DNA of 6,085 nucleotides from the NCBI GenBank assembly GCA_903837365.1, contig CAILUF010000180.1:1-6085 (forward strand). The letters run 5' to 3'. The DNA is from an uncultured Alphaproteobacteria bacterium. GTDB lineage: Bacteria; Pseudomonadota; Alphaproteobacteria; Rickettsiales; UBA1997. Made by a program: the position numbers and the translations under genes. Numbering within the stretch: the first letter of the stretch is position 1; the number at the start of each line of letters is the position of its first letter. Shown piece by piece: positions 6,050 to 6,085 of this stretch. Below the pieces are notes generated by a model. The model saw nothing but the letters and a program-made list of their open reading frames with translations, did not search any database and was not told the DNA's origin.

Positions 6050-6085
6050 AATTTAATTTAAAGAATTAAAATTTAATAATTTCAT

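Noticed and set aside
6053..6085. Ten-codon minus-strand frame ATG to TAA at the window edge
   Set aside because: It is too short to support and lacks a ribosome binding site. It could be the tail of an upstream gene, but the window ends at its ATG.

Overview
The window is AT-rich and dominated by one very large gene on the minus strand. It encodes an extended TrbL/VirB6-type inner-membrane protein of a type IV secretion system (T4SS). Positions 4872 down to 1 form a single reading frame with no stop codon. I translated all of it: 1624 codons are inside the window, and the C-terminus lies beyond position 1. A single VirB6 core carrying huge N- and C-terminal extensions, in AT-rich DNA, points to an obligate intracellular alphaproteobacterium of the order Rickettsiales. 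The genus cannot be told from this window.

Layout. Positions 1-4872 (minus) hold the giant VirB6-like gene. In protein order it has a signal peptide with a weak lipobox, an extracytoplasmic region of about 1,050 residues with 38 cysteines, a polytopic VirB6 membrane core at residues about 1085-1384, and a charged, cysteine-free tail running off the window edge. Positions 4873-5070 are a very AT-rich divergent intergenic region. It contains a plausible promoter for each flanking gene and a 13-bp repeat associated with both. Positions 5071-5535 (plus) hold rlmH, the conserved 23S rRNA pseudouridine-1915 N3-methyltransferase. Positions 5510-6049 (minus) hold an unrecognised, very basic small protein whose 3' end overlaps the 3' end of rlmH. 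Positions 6050-6085 hold nothing I can support.

The genes do not form one pathway. rlmH is a core ribosome-maturation gene. The VirB6-like gene belongs to a secretion machine, and its large cysteine-rich ectodomain is presumably exposed outside the cytoplasm. The basic protein has no clear role. The most interesting material is in the VirB6 ectodomain: a dense cysteine cluster, repeated Trp...Cys-Gly beta-rich modules that faintly resemble LecA-type lectins, and a sharp split between a cysteine-rich outer part and a cysteine-free inner part. I saw no tRNA, rRNA, CRISPR array, insertion sequence or convincing terminator.
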